64,000 nt of DNA from a bacterium (GTDB lineage: Bacteria; Planctomycetota; Planctomycetia; Isosphaerales; Isosphaeraceae), in the NCBI GenBank assembly GCA_016125085.1, contig WGMM01000018.1, positions 1-64,000 on the forward strand, in the 5' to 3' direction. The translations under genes were made by a program, and so were the position numbers. Shown in pieces: positions 9,415 through 18,955 of this stretch (its first letter is position 1; each line of letters opens with the position of its first letter). Under the pieces are notes generated by a model. The model was given only the letters and a program-made list of their open reading frames with translations. It was not told where the DNA came from and made no database searches.

Positions 9415-11334
9415 ATGTCCGCTATTTCGGAGCTTCCGACTCCCTTGATTTCTGAATCGTTCCTTTCATACCGTCCGCGGGCGGCCTGGTTGATTCTGGT
9501 TCTCCTGGCAGGCTGTGCCCGCGAAAAGGCGGTTTACAAGCCATTCGCCCGGGCAGATCGCGACATCCTTCGCGAAGCGAAGTTCGAAGGTTCCACACCC
9601 TCCGCGACGTTCGCTACAGCGCAATTGCCGACACCGGCGCAAGTACAGTGGGCTTTTTCCACAGCCGTGAAGGCTGAGAAGAATTCGCAGGAAGAGGCTG
9701 TCTGGGGTTATCGTGATGCGGCTCTGATGGCTGACGCAGCTCTTGGGGGCACATCTGACGAAGTCGCCCGCCAGGAGCTTGCGAAAATACACGAGATGTC
9801 CGTGCGCAGATGTCTCAGGCTTGTCGGTGCCGACAAGGCGGAAAGCCATGAAGATCTCGCCGGACGACTGGCGAAGGCCGGCCTTGGGCTGGAATATGCA
9901 GAAGAAGGCTGGACGGGCCTGACGTTTACGAGGATCGAGATCGCCTCGGACTACGAAGACCGCAATATCGACCCCGTCGTCGAACTGCCCGGCTGGGGCC
10001 TGCCTGTGCTGGCCGTGCGGGTTTACGACGAAGACGAAGTTCGCCCACTGGCGGAATCGTTTTTCGCGTCCAACAATCGTCTGACCGCCACAGCTTCGAT
10101 TCGAGCTGCGCACCCGCCTGAGCACAGGCCGACGGAGTGGAAGAATCTGCCTGCACAACTTGTACTGCACAGCCCGCTCGAGCAGGACAGGTACGTTTCC
10201 GTCAGCGGCGGAGAAATGCCCCTGGCGGCCGATTTCACGACGCCGTCGCTGGTCCAGTTCAGCAAGAGCGGCCTGCAGGCACTGGAGTACGAAGGCCTGA
10301 TCCTGCCCGAGATCGCGCAGGAAAAGGCATCGATCTACCTGAACGAGCCTTATCGTCCGGGCCGCATTCCCGTGCTTTTCGTGCACGGCCTGTGGTCGAG
10401 CCCGCGCACGTGGACGGACATGAACAACAGCCTGCTGGCGGACCCTGAGATTCGCCGCAATTATCAGTTTTTCTTCGCCCTTTACCCGACTGGCGAGCCA
10501 GTGATCGAGTCAGCCGCGATTCTGCGAGCGAAATTCAGAGAAATTCGCGACACGTTCGACCCTGGCCGAACCGATCCGGCGTGGGATCACGCGGTCGTCG
10601 TGGGGCACAGCATGGGCGGGATCATCGCCCGTCTGCTTGTGAGCGATTCGGGTGCGACGTTCGAAAACGCGGTGTTCACAAAGTCGATCGAACAGATGCG
10701 GATGTCGACGAAGAATTATGACTATGTGACAAGCCGGCTTCGTTTCGTGAACGTGCCCGAGCTGCGGCGGGCGATCTTCATCGCGCCGGTGTTCGGTGGC
10801 AGCAGCTTCGCCAGCAGGCCGGTGGGGCGTATTTCGTCGTCGCTGGTGCGGATTCCGCAGACGAACGACTCGCTGCGTCAGGAAATCCTGCGGGAAAATT
10901 CGCCGGAAACGCTTCAACCGGCGTTTCGCCGCTTTGGCGGTTTCAACGGAATCGACAATCTGGAGCCTGACAATCCGATGATTCTGGCCCTTCAGAAGAC
11001 CCGGCCCGATCCCGCTGTGCGGTTCCATACGATCCTGGGCGACAACGGCCGGCTGATCCCCCGGCTGAAGGGCCAGATCACCGATGGCCTGGTGACCTAC
11101 GAAAGCGGCCACCTGGACGGTGCCCAATCCGAGCTGATCGTCAAGGCGAACCACTATCTGAACCACGACAAGCCGGTGATCGAAGAGGTGAACCGGATAT
11201 TGCATGAGCATATGGCAGAGATCGCAGTTGGGCATGGTGAGAGTTTCGAAACCATGCCTAATCATGAATCAGAGGGCATGCAGTTCGAGGCCCCAATCGC
11301 CAGGGGTAAGAACCTCCGGGGATTGAAAAGATGA
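9415..11334 (+). CDS. Lipoprotein alpha/beta hydrolase (lipase/esterase-like)
   Basis: A 639-residue protein. I prefer the ATG at 9415 because it gives a signal peptide ending in a lipobox (LVLLAGC) about 30 residues in; the frame could open earlier at TTG 9298. The hydrolase core has the oxyanion segment IPVLFVHGLWSSPRTW and the nucleophile elbow VVVGHSMGGIIARLL (GHSMG serine). Later segments (ITDGLVTYESGHLDGA, VKANHYLNHDKP) probably hold the catalytic His region. This layout resembles PGAP1/DUF676-type serine esterases. The first 330 residues are a separate, unrecognised domain. Likely anchored in a membrane and facing the periplasm. Substrate unknown. Confidence 0.8.
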   Translation: MSAISELPTPLISESFLSYRPRAAWLILVLLAGCAREKAVYKPFARADRDILREAKFEGSTPSATFATAQLPTPAQVQWAFSTAVKAEKNSQEEAVWGYRDAALMADAALGGTSDEVARQELAKIHEMSVRRCLRLVGADKAESHEDLAGRLAKAGLGLEYAEEGWTGLTFTRIEIASDYEDRNIDPVVELPGWGLPVLAVRVYDEDEVRPLAESFFASNNRLTATASIRAAHPPEHRPTEWKNLPAQLVLHSPLEQDRYVSVSGGEMPLAADFTTPSLVQFSKSGLQALEYEGLILPEIAQEKASIYLNEPYRPGRIPVLFVHGLWSSPRTWTDMNNSLLADPEIRRNYQFFFALYPTGEPVIESAAILRAKFREIRDTFDPGRTDPAWDHAVVVGHSMGGIIARLLVSDSGATFENAVFTKSIEQMRMSTKNYDYVTSRLRFVNVPELRRAIFIAPVFGGSSFASRPVGRISSSLVRIPQTNDSLRQEILRENSPETLQPAFRRFGGFNGIDNLEPDNPMILALQKTRPDPAVRFHTILGDNGRLIPRLKGQITDGLVTYESGHLDGAQSELIVKANHYLNHDKPVIEEVNRILHEHMAEIAVGHGESFETMPNHESEGMQFEAPIARGKNLRGLKR

Positions 11335-11556
11335 TGGTATGATCACTGAATGTTTCGATAGACACGTGGCCAGATTTCTGTGGTTTCCGAAAATAAGATT
11401 CGAGGATCGATTCTCAGGGATCGCATTTATTTCGCAATACGAGGTAGAGTTACTTCTTGATTCGGTCTTGAGAATCGGCATAAAGTGAAATTCGCGACGA
11501 AGCGATCCGGAGAGACGGTGTAACTTCGATCGGCTTGATGCGAAAGGTATCGAAAG

Positions 11557-12018
11557 ATGGCAAGCCGTGAGTGGATCGAGAAGTTCGCACAGGAATTAGG
11601 CGTGAATATTCACATTTGGGGTCGACACGGAAGGCGTTACAAGGATCAGATCGAAAACGAACTTGGCGTGAAACTTTGCGACCAAATGAGTGAGTTCGTG
11701 GAATCGGTCGGAAACATATCGCTATTCGGAGTCGAAATCCTGGTGACAGGGGTTGACGATAAATATAACTGTATCGTTTCGACCATCGATGCGCGAGAGG
11801 ATGCAGCCTGGCTGCCCCGTACTGTGATCCGAATCGTCAAACAGGAAGAAAACATGTTTTACGAATCGGATTCCGGCAATATTGTCGGCTTCGACGCCGT
11901 TCCGTTCGAGCCCTATCGAGCGGAGGAATTCGTGAGATACGAGGATCTGAAGTCCTACATCAGGTATTTGATCGAGACGGACGCCGAACCCAACCCCTTC
12001 GAAAAGTACCTTCAGTGA
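11557..12018 (+). CDS. Small orphan protein, possibly SUKH (SMI1/KNR4)-like
   Basis: A 153-residue acidic protein, ATG 11557 (MASREWIEKFAQELGVNIHI). Codon use and flanks are more AT-rich than those of neighbours. The order 'LGVKLCDQMSEFVESVGN...FGVEIL' and then 'VIRIVKQEENMFYESDSGNIVGFD' is reminiscent of SMI1/KNR4 (SUKH) domains, which often act as immunity proteins against polymorphic toxins; this is a weak visual match only. No toxin gene is seen next to it. It could equally be a lone conserved hypothetical protein. It sits in an island of low-GC DNA (about 11.34-12.15 kb). Confidence 0.6.
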   Translation: MASREWIEKFAQELGVNIHIWGRHGRRYKDQIENELGVKLCDQMSEFVESVGNISLFGVEILVTGVDDKYNCIVSTIDAREDAAWLPRTVIRIVKQEENMFYESDSGNIVGFDAVPFEPYRAEEFVRYEDLKSYIRYLIETDAEPNPFEKYLQ

Positions 12019-12172
12019 TCCCTGGCGAAATCAGTAGTCGATCCAAAAACCGAACCGGGACATCGAACCCGTATTTCGAACCGAGCCATCGAAATGCGTC
12101 AATTTGGCAATTGATGTTTCGCAAATAGTCGATATTTTTTCCGCGACGATGTATCTGGCCTGAAGGTCTTGC

Positions 12173-15166
12173 TCAAAACACCTGATTGAACCCGAACCAG
12201 AAAACCGGGCCGCCTTTGGCTCCGTAGACGGGCTGTGCGACGTCGAAGCGCAGGTTCACTCGTTCCAGGAAGCCGAAGAGGACCGTGTCCACCCGCAGGC
12301 CGAAGCCGACGCCGTGCACGACAGGCCGCAAGTCGCCGCGCAGGGCCGTTTCGCCGACGTCGTAAAACAGAACGCCTGAAACTTTGTCGAAGCTCAGGGC
12401 TCGGTCGAAGACCGACTGCCCGAACTCGCCGACGATCGGGAATCGCCATTCGGCCGTCGCCAGCCAGAAGGCTGAGCCGTTCTGGGCGTTGAACCCAAGG
12501 GCCCGGTGCACCTGGCCCGAGCCCAGGCGGAAGAAGTTCACGTCCTGCGGCCATGCCATGCCGCCCATGCCGCGCAGGGCCACGCGGGTGTTCTCCAGCG
12601 GGCCGGCCGAGTCGCCCAATGTCCACACCTGGCCCAGATACACCTGCCAGCGGGTGTAATTGTCATAGGCCGCCTGATACATCGGCATGCCGACTTCAGC
12701 GTCGATCTGAATCAGCCGCCCTTCGGCCGGGTCCCAGAATGGGGCCTGCGTGTTCAGCTTGAACCGAAAGCCCAGCGCGCTGAGCATACCGGGCGTGGGC
12801 CGGCCGACGTCGCCTTCCCAGAAAATGTTGCCGTAACCGGTGTAGATCTCGTAAAAGGCAGCGTCGTCGTCGAGCACGCTGGACGATTCGAGCAGGACAT
12901 TGCGCAGGTAAACGCGTCCGCCGCGCTGGGTCTGGGCCGAGTTCGTGGAATAGTTCGGATTGATGCCGTCTTCGTAGAAAATGCCGGCGTTCCATGTCGT
13001 GCCGAAGAGATAGGTGAGCTTGCCTTCGCCGCCGGCGATGACCCGGTCCAGGCTTGGCATGGCGCCGAAGAAGGCGTTGACGGAGCCCTTGTTGGGAGCG
13101 AAGTAGCCAAGTTTGACGCCGCCGCGGGCGTTCTGGTCGACGAACGGTCCGAGGATGACGCTGGGGCGGTCATAGGCCTGGAACATTTCCGACGTGTCTA
13201 CCGGCGTGAGGGCGGGCGTGAGCCGCCAGCGCCACTGCTCGCGCCAGAGATTATTGGAAGGTTTCGTATCGAGCAGTCGATGGTCGGGGTCGACTTCGAT
13301 CTGAGTCGGCTCGGCCGGCAGGTCGACGGTGACGCGATAAATCGGATGCCCGTCGGCTTCGCCAACGACCTTTTCGACCCGGCCGCCGGGAATGTCGTAG
13401 GCGTCCGAATCGGGCAGGATGGGGATGTTCACGATCGATTCGCCGGCGACGATGCCGATATCGGTCGGTTCGTCGAGCGCTTCGTTCTGAGCGATATCGA
13501 CGGTCACGCGGTGCGTCATCGCGTCAATCTGAGCGGCGGGATTCGCGGCATCCGCCTCAGCGAATCTGGGCAATTCGGTCACTTCGACGTGTTCGATGGC
13601 CCAGTCGGTATCGGCCTGCTGGATGAGCCAGGCATCGAGACGGGCGGGCCAGGCGCCTTCAGGGTCGAACCGTTCCATTTCGGCCTTGAGGTCATCGTAG
13701 CGCAGGATGCGGAAGGCGTAAGTGCCGTAGAGGTGGCGGAGAAATTCGAAGAAGCGGTCGTCGCCCATGCGGTTGGCGATCATGTCGACGACCTTGCCGC
13801 CCCGGTCATAAGCGAGGCTGAAGAGGGCCTGCAGGTTCGACATGGCCCCGAGGTCCTGCATGACCGGCCCGCCGTTGCCCTTGGCCTTCCATTTGTAGTA
13901 GCTGGCCATGCGCAGGTCTTCGCGGCCGATGGTGGGCATCCAGTCGAAGCCGTCGGGCCAGACGATCAGCGGCGCGTTGCGGCCATATTTCATGTCGAGC
14001 CGGCGGGCCGTGATACTGTTGACGAGCCCTTCGTCCATGAAAGTTTCGGCATAGCCATTGGTGCCGACGACGTTCCACCACCACTGGTGGGCCACTTCGT
14101 GGGTGATGAGGTGGTCGAGATACCGTTCGCCGGCGGCGGGCATGTTGAAGACACGATCGTCGATCATCACCAGGCCGGAGCATTCGTTGCCGTTCCAGCC
14201 GAAGAACGAAGTCGCAACTTCCATCTCGTCGTACGGAAACGGCCCGAACCATTCTTCATATAGCGGCAGCACTTCGGCCATGTAGTCGAGAGCCCGGCGG
14301 GCGTTGGCGTCGTGCTTGTTCTCGGTCAGAACGCGGGCGGTGACATGGCCGACCTGGCGCTCGACGACCTGAAACCGGTTGGAGCAGACGATGGCGAAGT
14401 CACGCGTGGGAGGGCCTTCGATGGTGAGCTTGACGTGGTCATCTGGCTGGTCGATGCGGTCGACGATTCGGCCCGTGGAGGCGACGACCTGATCCTTCGG
14501 CAGCAGCAGTTCCATGCGATAAGTCGAGGCTTCCTGGTGCCACGGCTGGTGCCAGGGCACGAACGGCTCCTTGCCCCACGTGCCGTCGTCTTTGGGAACG
14601 GTGAGGACCGGGTACCAGTTGACGAGCGTGGTGATACCGCGGTGGTGGCTCCAGCGGCCCCACTGCGTGGGGATGTCGAGGACGAAAGCGATTTCGATGG
14701 TGATCGAAGCACCTGGCGCAAGCGGCTCGGCCAGCGGCACGACCATCACGGTGTTGTCGTCGCCCTCGAAACGATGTTCGGCAGGCTGGCCGTCGACTTG
14801 AACCGTGTCGATCGAGATTCGGTCGCCCTTGGGGTCGATGGCTTCGTCGGGGCCCAGGCGGAGTACTTCCAGAGTCTTGGCCAGCTTGAGTTTGCCGTCC
14901 TTGGGGACACGGAATTTCGGATAGACGTGAAAGACGATGTCGTGATGAGGCACGGACGTCCGGTTAACGTAAACGACTTTTTCGTGAGCGGCGAGCTTGA
15001 GGGCCTCGATGTCCAGAACGGCCTGAAAATCGTAACGGGGCAGATCCGCGGGAATCGCCAGAGGATTCTGTGCTCTGGCCATCGAACCGCAAGTTACGGT
15101 CAGACAGACGAGCTGAACTGAAATCAGAAACGCACGAACCCGTCGGAACATCCTTGATCCGTTCAT
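12173..15166 (-). CDS. M1-family metallopeptidase fused to an Omp85-like outer-membrane beta-barrel
   Basis: A 997-residue exported protein. It starts at ATG 15166 (or 15151) with a signal peptide ending near SMARAQ. The N-terminal 600 residues are a gluzincin: the zinc motif H353-E-V-A-H357 is followed at Glu376 (MDEGL) by the third ligand, with the HEXXH-x18-E spacing of M1 aminopeptidases; NECSGLVMID takes the place of the GAMEN exopeptidase motif. From about residue 650 to the end the sequence alternates polar and hydrophobic residues in strand-length blocks (LGYFAPNKGSVNAFFGAM, ATAEWRFPIVGEF, VLFYDVGETALRGD) and ends in a terminal Phe (FWFGFNQVF), as outer-membrane barrels do. FRLGSGQVHRALGF resembles the Omp85 G-RGY loop-6 motif. 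No domain boundary is interrupted by a stop. Confidence 0.85.
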   Translation of the reverse strand: MNGSRMFRRVRAFLISVQLVCLTVTCGSMARAQNPLAIPADLPRYDFQAVLDIEALKLAAHEKVVYVNRTSVPHHDIVFHVYPKFRVPKDGKLKLAKTLEVLRLGPDEAIDPKGDRISIDTVQVDGQPAEHRFEGDDNTVMVVPLAEPLAPGASITIEIAFVLDIPTQWGRWSHHRGITTLVNWYPVLTVPKDDGTWGKEPFVPWHQPWHQEASTYRMELLLPKDQVVASTGRIVDRIDQPDDHVKLTIEGPPTRDFAIVCSNRFQVVERQVGHVTARVLTENKHDANARRALDYMAEVLPLYEEWFGPFPYDEMEVATSFFGWNGNECSGLVMIDDRVFNMPAAGERYLDHLITHEVAHQWWWNVVGTNGYAETFMDEGLVNSITARRLDMKYGRNAPLIVWPDGFDWMPTIGREDLRMASYYKWKAKGNGGPVMQDLGAMSNLQALFSLAYDRGGKVVDMIANRMGDDRFFEFLRHLYGTYAFRILRYDDLKAEMERFDPEGAWPARLDAWLIQQADTDWAIEHVEVTELPRFAEADAANPAAQIDAMTHRVTVDIAQNEALDEPTDIGIVAGESIVNIPILPDSDAYDIPGGRVEKVVGEADGHPIYRVTVDLPAEPTQIEVDPDHRLLDTKPSNNLWREQWRWRLTPALTPVDTSEMFQAYDRPSVILGPFVDQNARGGVKLGYFAPNKGSVNAFFGAMPSLDRVIAGGEGKLTYLFGTTWNAGIFYEDGINPNYSTNSAQTQRGGRVYLRNVLLESSSVLDDDAAFYEIYTGYGNIFWEGDVGRPTPGMLSALGFRFKLNTQAPFWDPAEGRLIQIDAEVGMPMYQAAYDNYTRWQVYLGQVWTLGDSAGPLENTRVALRGMGGMAWPQDVNFFRLGSGQVHRALGFNAQNGSAFWLATAEWRFPIVGEFGQSVFDRALSFDKVSGVLFYDVGETALRGDLRPVVHGVGFGLRVDTVLFGFLERVNLRFDVAQPVYGAKGGPVFWFGFNQVF

Positions 15167-15221
15167 GGGTACGACATCCGGCGATCACATGGACTTTCCT
15201 GGTCCAAGAATCGCCGTCGAA

Positions 15222-15293
15222 TAGCGGCGGAGGGAATCGAACCCCCGACACGCGGATTATGAGACCGCTGCTCTACCACTGAGCCACGCCGCC
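15222..15293 (-). tRNA. tRNA-Met (anticodon CAT)
   Basis: The minus strand folds into a cloverleaf of 72 nt without encoded CCA: a 7-bp acceptor stem (GGCGGCG with CGCCGCT, first pair G-T), D arm GCTC-AGTGGTA-GAGC, anticodon loop CTCATAA, 5-nt variable region and T arm GGGGG-TTCGATT-CCCTC. The CAT anticodon means elongator Met, initiator Met or, after lysidine modification, Ile. The anticodon stem lacks the three G-C pairs of initiators, so initiator is unlikely. Confidence 0.9.
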
Positions 15294-15542
15294 ACACCAC
15301 GTATCCAACCGTTGCAGGGCGGAACGTTTTGGGTCAGAGGAAATTTACACGATCGGCTTGCGTTTGGCAAGTCGTCATCGAAACGGCCCGGGTTTTTGGG
15401 GCTCTGGGTTAGAACATCGGTTCAGCCCAAAGCATGGTCCGCCTTGTTTTTTCGATCATCGTTCGCGTAATTTTACGGTGTTCCGTGTGCGACGAACACA
15501 TGGATGTCACGAACGCATCCGCTCTGAATCGGTCGAAAGAAC

Positions 15543-16343
15543 ATGGCAATCGACGAATCGCTGATCCACACTTTCCGTCGCGACCTCGAAAGCGTGCGCG
15601 GGCTGGTCGCCGAGGCGTCCGTGATCGCGCTCAAGCGGGCCCGGACCGTATCGCCGGAAGAAAAGGCCAACGCGACGTTCGTGACGGACCTGGACAAGGA
15701 TCTCGAAGCCTTTCTTCGTTCGGGCCTGGCCGTTCGGTTCCCTGAAGACAAAATCACCGGCGAAGAATATGAGGACGAAGGCGGCAGCGGGCCGCGTCTC
15801 TGGTCGATCGACCCTATCGATGGCACCGGCAACCTCGTGCACCACATGCCTTTGTGGGCAATTTCCGTCGGCCTGGCATACGAAGGTACTCCCGTGCTGG
15901 GCGTGATCGCGATCCCCTCGCTGGGCGAGACGTATCACGCCGTAATCGGCCAGGGGGCGTATCTGAATGACAAACGCATTTACGCTCGCGATTCGGATGG
16001 CTTTCACGCGCAGGACAACGTCGGCGTCGATTCGAATGCGGCCCGGGCACTCGACACGCGCACCCTGCCCGGCAGGCTCCGTACCATGGGCTCGGCCTGC
16101 TGCGAACTGGCTTTCACAGCCTGCGGGCGGTTCGTCTGCACGACATTCCGGGGCGAATTGCGGCACGACCTCATGGCCGGTGCCGTGATCACGGGCGAAG
16201 CCGGCTGCGAATTCGGCCGGGTCGACGGCCGGAAGCTTACGCCCGAGGAATTCGTGGCCGAAACGCCGATCGAAGTGCCGACATTCATCGCGCCGCCGAA
16301 GCGGCTGAAGTGGCTGATGGAAAATGTTCGCTACCGCGATTGA
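15543..16343 (+). CDS. Inositol monophosphatase-family phosphatase
   Basis: A 266-residue Mg-dependent phosphatase of the IMPase/FBPase fold. Metal-site motifs are intact: E74 in ITGEEYEDE, D90-P-I-D93-G-T-G-N, and a late LMAGAVITGEAG segment in place of WDxAAG. Members hydrolyse inositol phosphate, histidinol phosphate or similar small phosphate esters. The sequence alone does not separate these; some planctomycete members serve as histidinol-phosphatase. It starts at ATG 15543 (MAIDESLIHTFRRD) and stands 62 bases upstream of the DUF4188 gene. Confidence 0.88.
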   Translation: MAIDESLIHTFRRDLESVRGLVAEASVIALKRARTVSPEEKANATFVTDLDKDLEAFLRSGLAVRFPEDKITGEEYEDEGGSGPRLWSIDPIDGTGNLVHHMPLWAISVGLAYEGTPVLGVIAIPSLGETYHAVIGQGAYLNDKRIYARDSDGFHAQDNVGVDSNAARALDTRTLPGRLRTMGSACCELAFTACGRFVCTTFRGELRHDLMAGAVITGEAGCEFGRVDGRKLTPEEFVAETPIEVPTFIAPPKRLKWLMENVRYRD

Positions 16344-16405
16344 TCCGGCCGTGCATTACCCCCCCCCTTCGGCAACTCTTTGGGAACGAAATGCGGACCT
16401 GACCC

Positions 16406-16942
16406 ATGCCTCATGAGACTTTCGCATGGCATTGTCCGGAATCGCTGGGCGGCTCGTTCTGCCTGGTTCGCGTGGGCCTGATCGTACATCGCTGGCGTGC
16501 CGCATCGTTCGCTTGGAAGATGGGCAAAGCGATCGAAAGGGCGACACGCGAGGGCCCCGATCGCCCGGCCGGCCTGCTGGCGAGCGAGCGCATGACTATG
16601 TCGTGGAATCACTTCGGTTTTCTGCAGTATTGGCGGAATGTCGACGACCTGATCGCCTGGGCGCACGCCTCGCCCCATACGGACTGGTGGCGGATGGCTC
16701 TGGAGCGGCAACGCGTACGTCAGGATTTTGCCATCTATCACGAAACGTACGTGGCGTCGCCTGGCGGGTTCGAGGCGATCTATCTGAATTTGGGCGAATC
16801 GAGGCCAGGGGCCTCGGCTTTCGGTGAACTGAGTTCGCCGAAGGGCGCCTCGGCATCGGCCCGGGGTCGGCTGGGCGGCATATCGCCAGTCGAGGTTTCG
16901 GGCGCGGCGGCCAAAATCGATCCGAGTCGGGGCCGGTCATAG
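16406..16942 (+). CDS. DUF4188-like protein (dimeric alpha-beta barrel type)
   Basis: A 178-residue protein whose residues about 20-130 match the DUF4188 pattern: VRVGLIVHRWRAASFAWKMG, then FGFLQYWRNVDDLIAWA, then FAIYHETYVASPGGFEAIYL. Such proteins resemble monooxygenase-like small barrels; the role is not established. The last 45 residues (SRPGASAFGELSSPKGASAS and on) are low complexity, and the DNA there carries imperfect inverted repeats, so the tail may be a recent extension past an older stop. A run of nine C (16359-16367) lies in the leader. Confidence 0.7.
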   Translation: MPHETFAWHCPESLGGSFCLVRVGLIVHRWRAASFAWKMGKAIERATREGPDRPAGLLASERMTMSWNHFGFLQYWRNVDDLIAWAHASPHTDWWRMALERQRVRQDFAIYHETYVASPGGFEAIYLNLGESRPGASAFGELSSPKGASASARGRLGGISPVEVSGAAAKIDPSRGRS

Positions 16943-16970
16943 CGATCCATTTGGGAAAGAGAGCGACGAC

Positions 16971-17390
16971 ATGGGGTTCTGGGGTACGAAAAGTTACGAC
17001 AACGACCTGGCTTCGGACGCGCTGGACGCCGGCTTCGACCGCGTTCACGGCGAGCGCTACGAAGAATTGATGGACGATCGCAATCCCGTCCCGTTCGAAA
17101 AGGTTCAGGAGCAGCTGGCCAGTCTCGAAACCCTGAAGGAAGCCCTTGCAGCACTTGAGGATGCGGCCGGCGATCTGGACCCTGAAGACGAGGACGACCC
17201 CGCTCTCGCTCTGGCCGGAATCGTGGTGCGTCATGTCGAATGCAAGATCGCCGTGCCGGAAGAAATTCTTCGCCGCGCGATTGCGGCACTGGAGGCCGAA
17301 GAGATCGAATGGCCGAAACCGACCGAGCGAAAGCTGCGTATCGACAAGGAATTGGCACTGCTGCGCAGGCAATTGCCGCAAGATGGGTAA
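16971..17390 (+). CDS. DUF4259 domain protein
   Basis: A 139-residue acidic cytoplasmic protein. The start MGFWGTKSYDNDLASDAL matches the conserved MGxWGTxxFDND opening of DUF4259, and the rest is helical and charged. Function is unknown. It begins 28 bases after the DUF4188 stop, preceded by GGGAAAGAG, so the two are likely co-transcribed. Confidence 0.78.
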   Translation: MGFWGTKSYDNDLASDALDAGFDRVHGERYEELMDDRNPVPFEKVQEQLASLETLKEALAALEDAAGDLDPEDEDDPALALAGIVVRHVECKIAVPEEILRRAIAALEAEEIEWPKPTERKLRIDKELALLRRQLPQDG

Positions 17391-17557
17391 GATCTGTTCG
17401 TTCGAAGGAAATTCGTCACTTGCCGCCGTATCGAATCCGATGTTAAACTGTGGATAGTGGACGCAGGACTGATCGCTGAATTGCGAGCAGGTCTTTATCC
17501 ACATCCGTCCCGCCAGGCTGATTCCTGCCAGATCCGATCGCTATCGGAGCCCCCGCG

Positions 17558-18916
17558 ATGATCGACCTTCCTCTTGGTTCCCAGGCTGTTTCGTCTCGCC
17601 GCTTTTGCGATGGTCGATCCCGTCGTCAGTTTCTGCGTGTCGGCTCACTTGCGATGGGCGGATTGAATCTGGCCCAATTGTTGCAGGCGGAGGCGACGGC
17701 GGCACAGACGGACCGCAAATCGCCGAAACGGCATAAGTCGGTCATCATGGTCTATTTGTCGGGCGGGATGTCACACCAGGACACGTTCGACCTGAAGATG
17801 GATTCGCCTGCCGAAATCCGCGGCGAATACAAGCCTATCGCGACGAAGGTGCCGGGCATCGAATACGGCGAACTCCTGCCGAAACTCGCGGGCGTTTCCG
17901 ACAAGCTTGCCATCATCCGAAGTCTCGTCGGTTTCAAGGACGAGCATTCGAGCTGGCAGAATCTGACCGGCTATCAGATGGGTGTCGCACAGGTTCAGGG
18001 CAAGCCGCACTTCGGCTCGGTGGCGAAGCAGGCATTAGGACCAGTCGACCCGGTCGTGCCGCCTTTCGTCGACCTGTTCCCGGTCATGCAGCATAAGCCC
18101 TACAACCCGGCCGACGGCGGCATGCTGGGTTCGACGATGCGGGGCGCGAAGATGAGCGGCGACGACCTTCCGCTGTATCAGCAGACGGCCGTCGATTCGT
18201 CACGATTCGACTCCCGCGTCGATCTGCTTTCGAAGTTCGACGGCATGCGTTCTCAGTGGGATTCGGCATCCACCACCGGGATGGACGAGAACTACAGGAA
18301 AGCGCTCGACGTGCTTCGGTCGTCGAAAGTCGCCGACGCCATGAATGTCGAAAAGGAAGACCCTCGGGTGCGCGACCGCTACGGCAAAGGTTCGCCCAAA
18401 CACCTGGGCGACGGCGCGCCGATGTGGAACGATCAGCTCCTGATCGCACGCAGGCTCGTCGAAGCCGGTGCCCGTGTCGTGACCGTGGCCTACGGCTTCT
18501 GGGACACGCACGGCTCGAACTTCGCCCACCTCAAGAATCACCTGCCGCTGTTCGATACCGGCATTTCGGCCCTGGTGCAGGACATTCATGATCGAGGCCT
18601 GCAGGATGACGTCGCCGTGGTCGTCTGGGGCGAATTCGGCCGGACGCCGAAAATCAACAAGGACGCTGGCCGTGACCACTGGGCTCCCGTCAATTTCGCC
18701 ATGATGGCCGGCGGCGGCTGGAATGTCGGGCAAGTCATCGGCGGCACCGACCGGAACGGGGCCTACGTCAACTCCCAGCCCATCCATTACCACGACGTGC
18801 TGGCCACGGTCTATTCCCACCTGGGCATCGACCCGCACGGTTTCGTGAACGATATTTCGCAGCGGCCTGTGCCGATTCTGCCGAGCACGGCGTCGCTGAT
18901 CCGGCAGCTTGTCTAA
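17558..18916 (+). CDS. DUF1501 domain protein, Tat-exported
   Basis: A 452-residue protein of the planctomycete DUF1501 family, which has an alkaline-phosphatase/sulfatase-like fold. It starts at ATG 17558 with a twin-arginine signal (SRRQFLRVGSLAMGGLNLAQ). Core motifs are SVIMVYLSGGMSHQDTFDLK, WDTHGSNFAHLKNHLPLFDT and VVVWGEFGRTPKINKDAGRDHW. The biochemical activity is not established. Unlike the copy at 35.7 kb, it has no DUF1549/DUF1553 gene beside it, so it may be a specialised paralogue. Confidence 0.9.
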   Translation: MIDLPLGSQAVSSRRFCDGRSRRQFLRVGSLAMGGLNLAQLLQAEATAAQTDRKSPKRHKSVIMVYLSGGMSHQDTFDLKMDSPAEIRGEYKPIATKVPGIEYGELLPKLAGVSDKLAIIRSLVGFKDEHSSWQNLTGYQMGVAQVQGKPHFGSVAKQALGPVDPVVPPFVDLFPVMQHKPYNPADGGMLGSTMRGAKMSGDDLPLYQQTAVDSSRFDSRVDLLSKFDGMRSQWDSASTTGMDENYRKALDVLRSSKVADAMNVEKEDPRVRDRYGKGSPKHLGDGAPMWNDQLLIARRLVEAGARVVTVAYGFWDTHGSNFAHLKNHLPLFDTGISALVQDIHDRGLQDDVAVVVWGEFGRTPKINKDAGRDHWAPVNFAMMAGGGWNVGQVIGGTDRNGAYVNSQPIHYHDVLATVYSHLGIDPHGFVNDISQRPVPILPSTASLIRQLV

Positions 18917-18955
18917 GAAGAATAGGCTCGGATCGATCCGAGAAGCTGCGGCCGG

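Noticed and set aside
12506..14263. 585-codon plus-strand frame
   Set aside because: Antisense to the M1 peptidase-barrel gene; composition is shadow-like, with no recognisable motif.
15222..15293. Initiator tRNA-Met
   Set aside because: The anticodon stem lacks three consecutive G-C pairs, so elongator Met or Ile(CAT) is more likely.
16596..17504. 302-codon minus-strand frame
   Set aside because: Covers the DUF4188 and DUF4259 genes in antisense; both of those match known families from their first residues.
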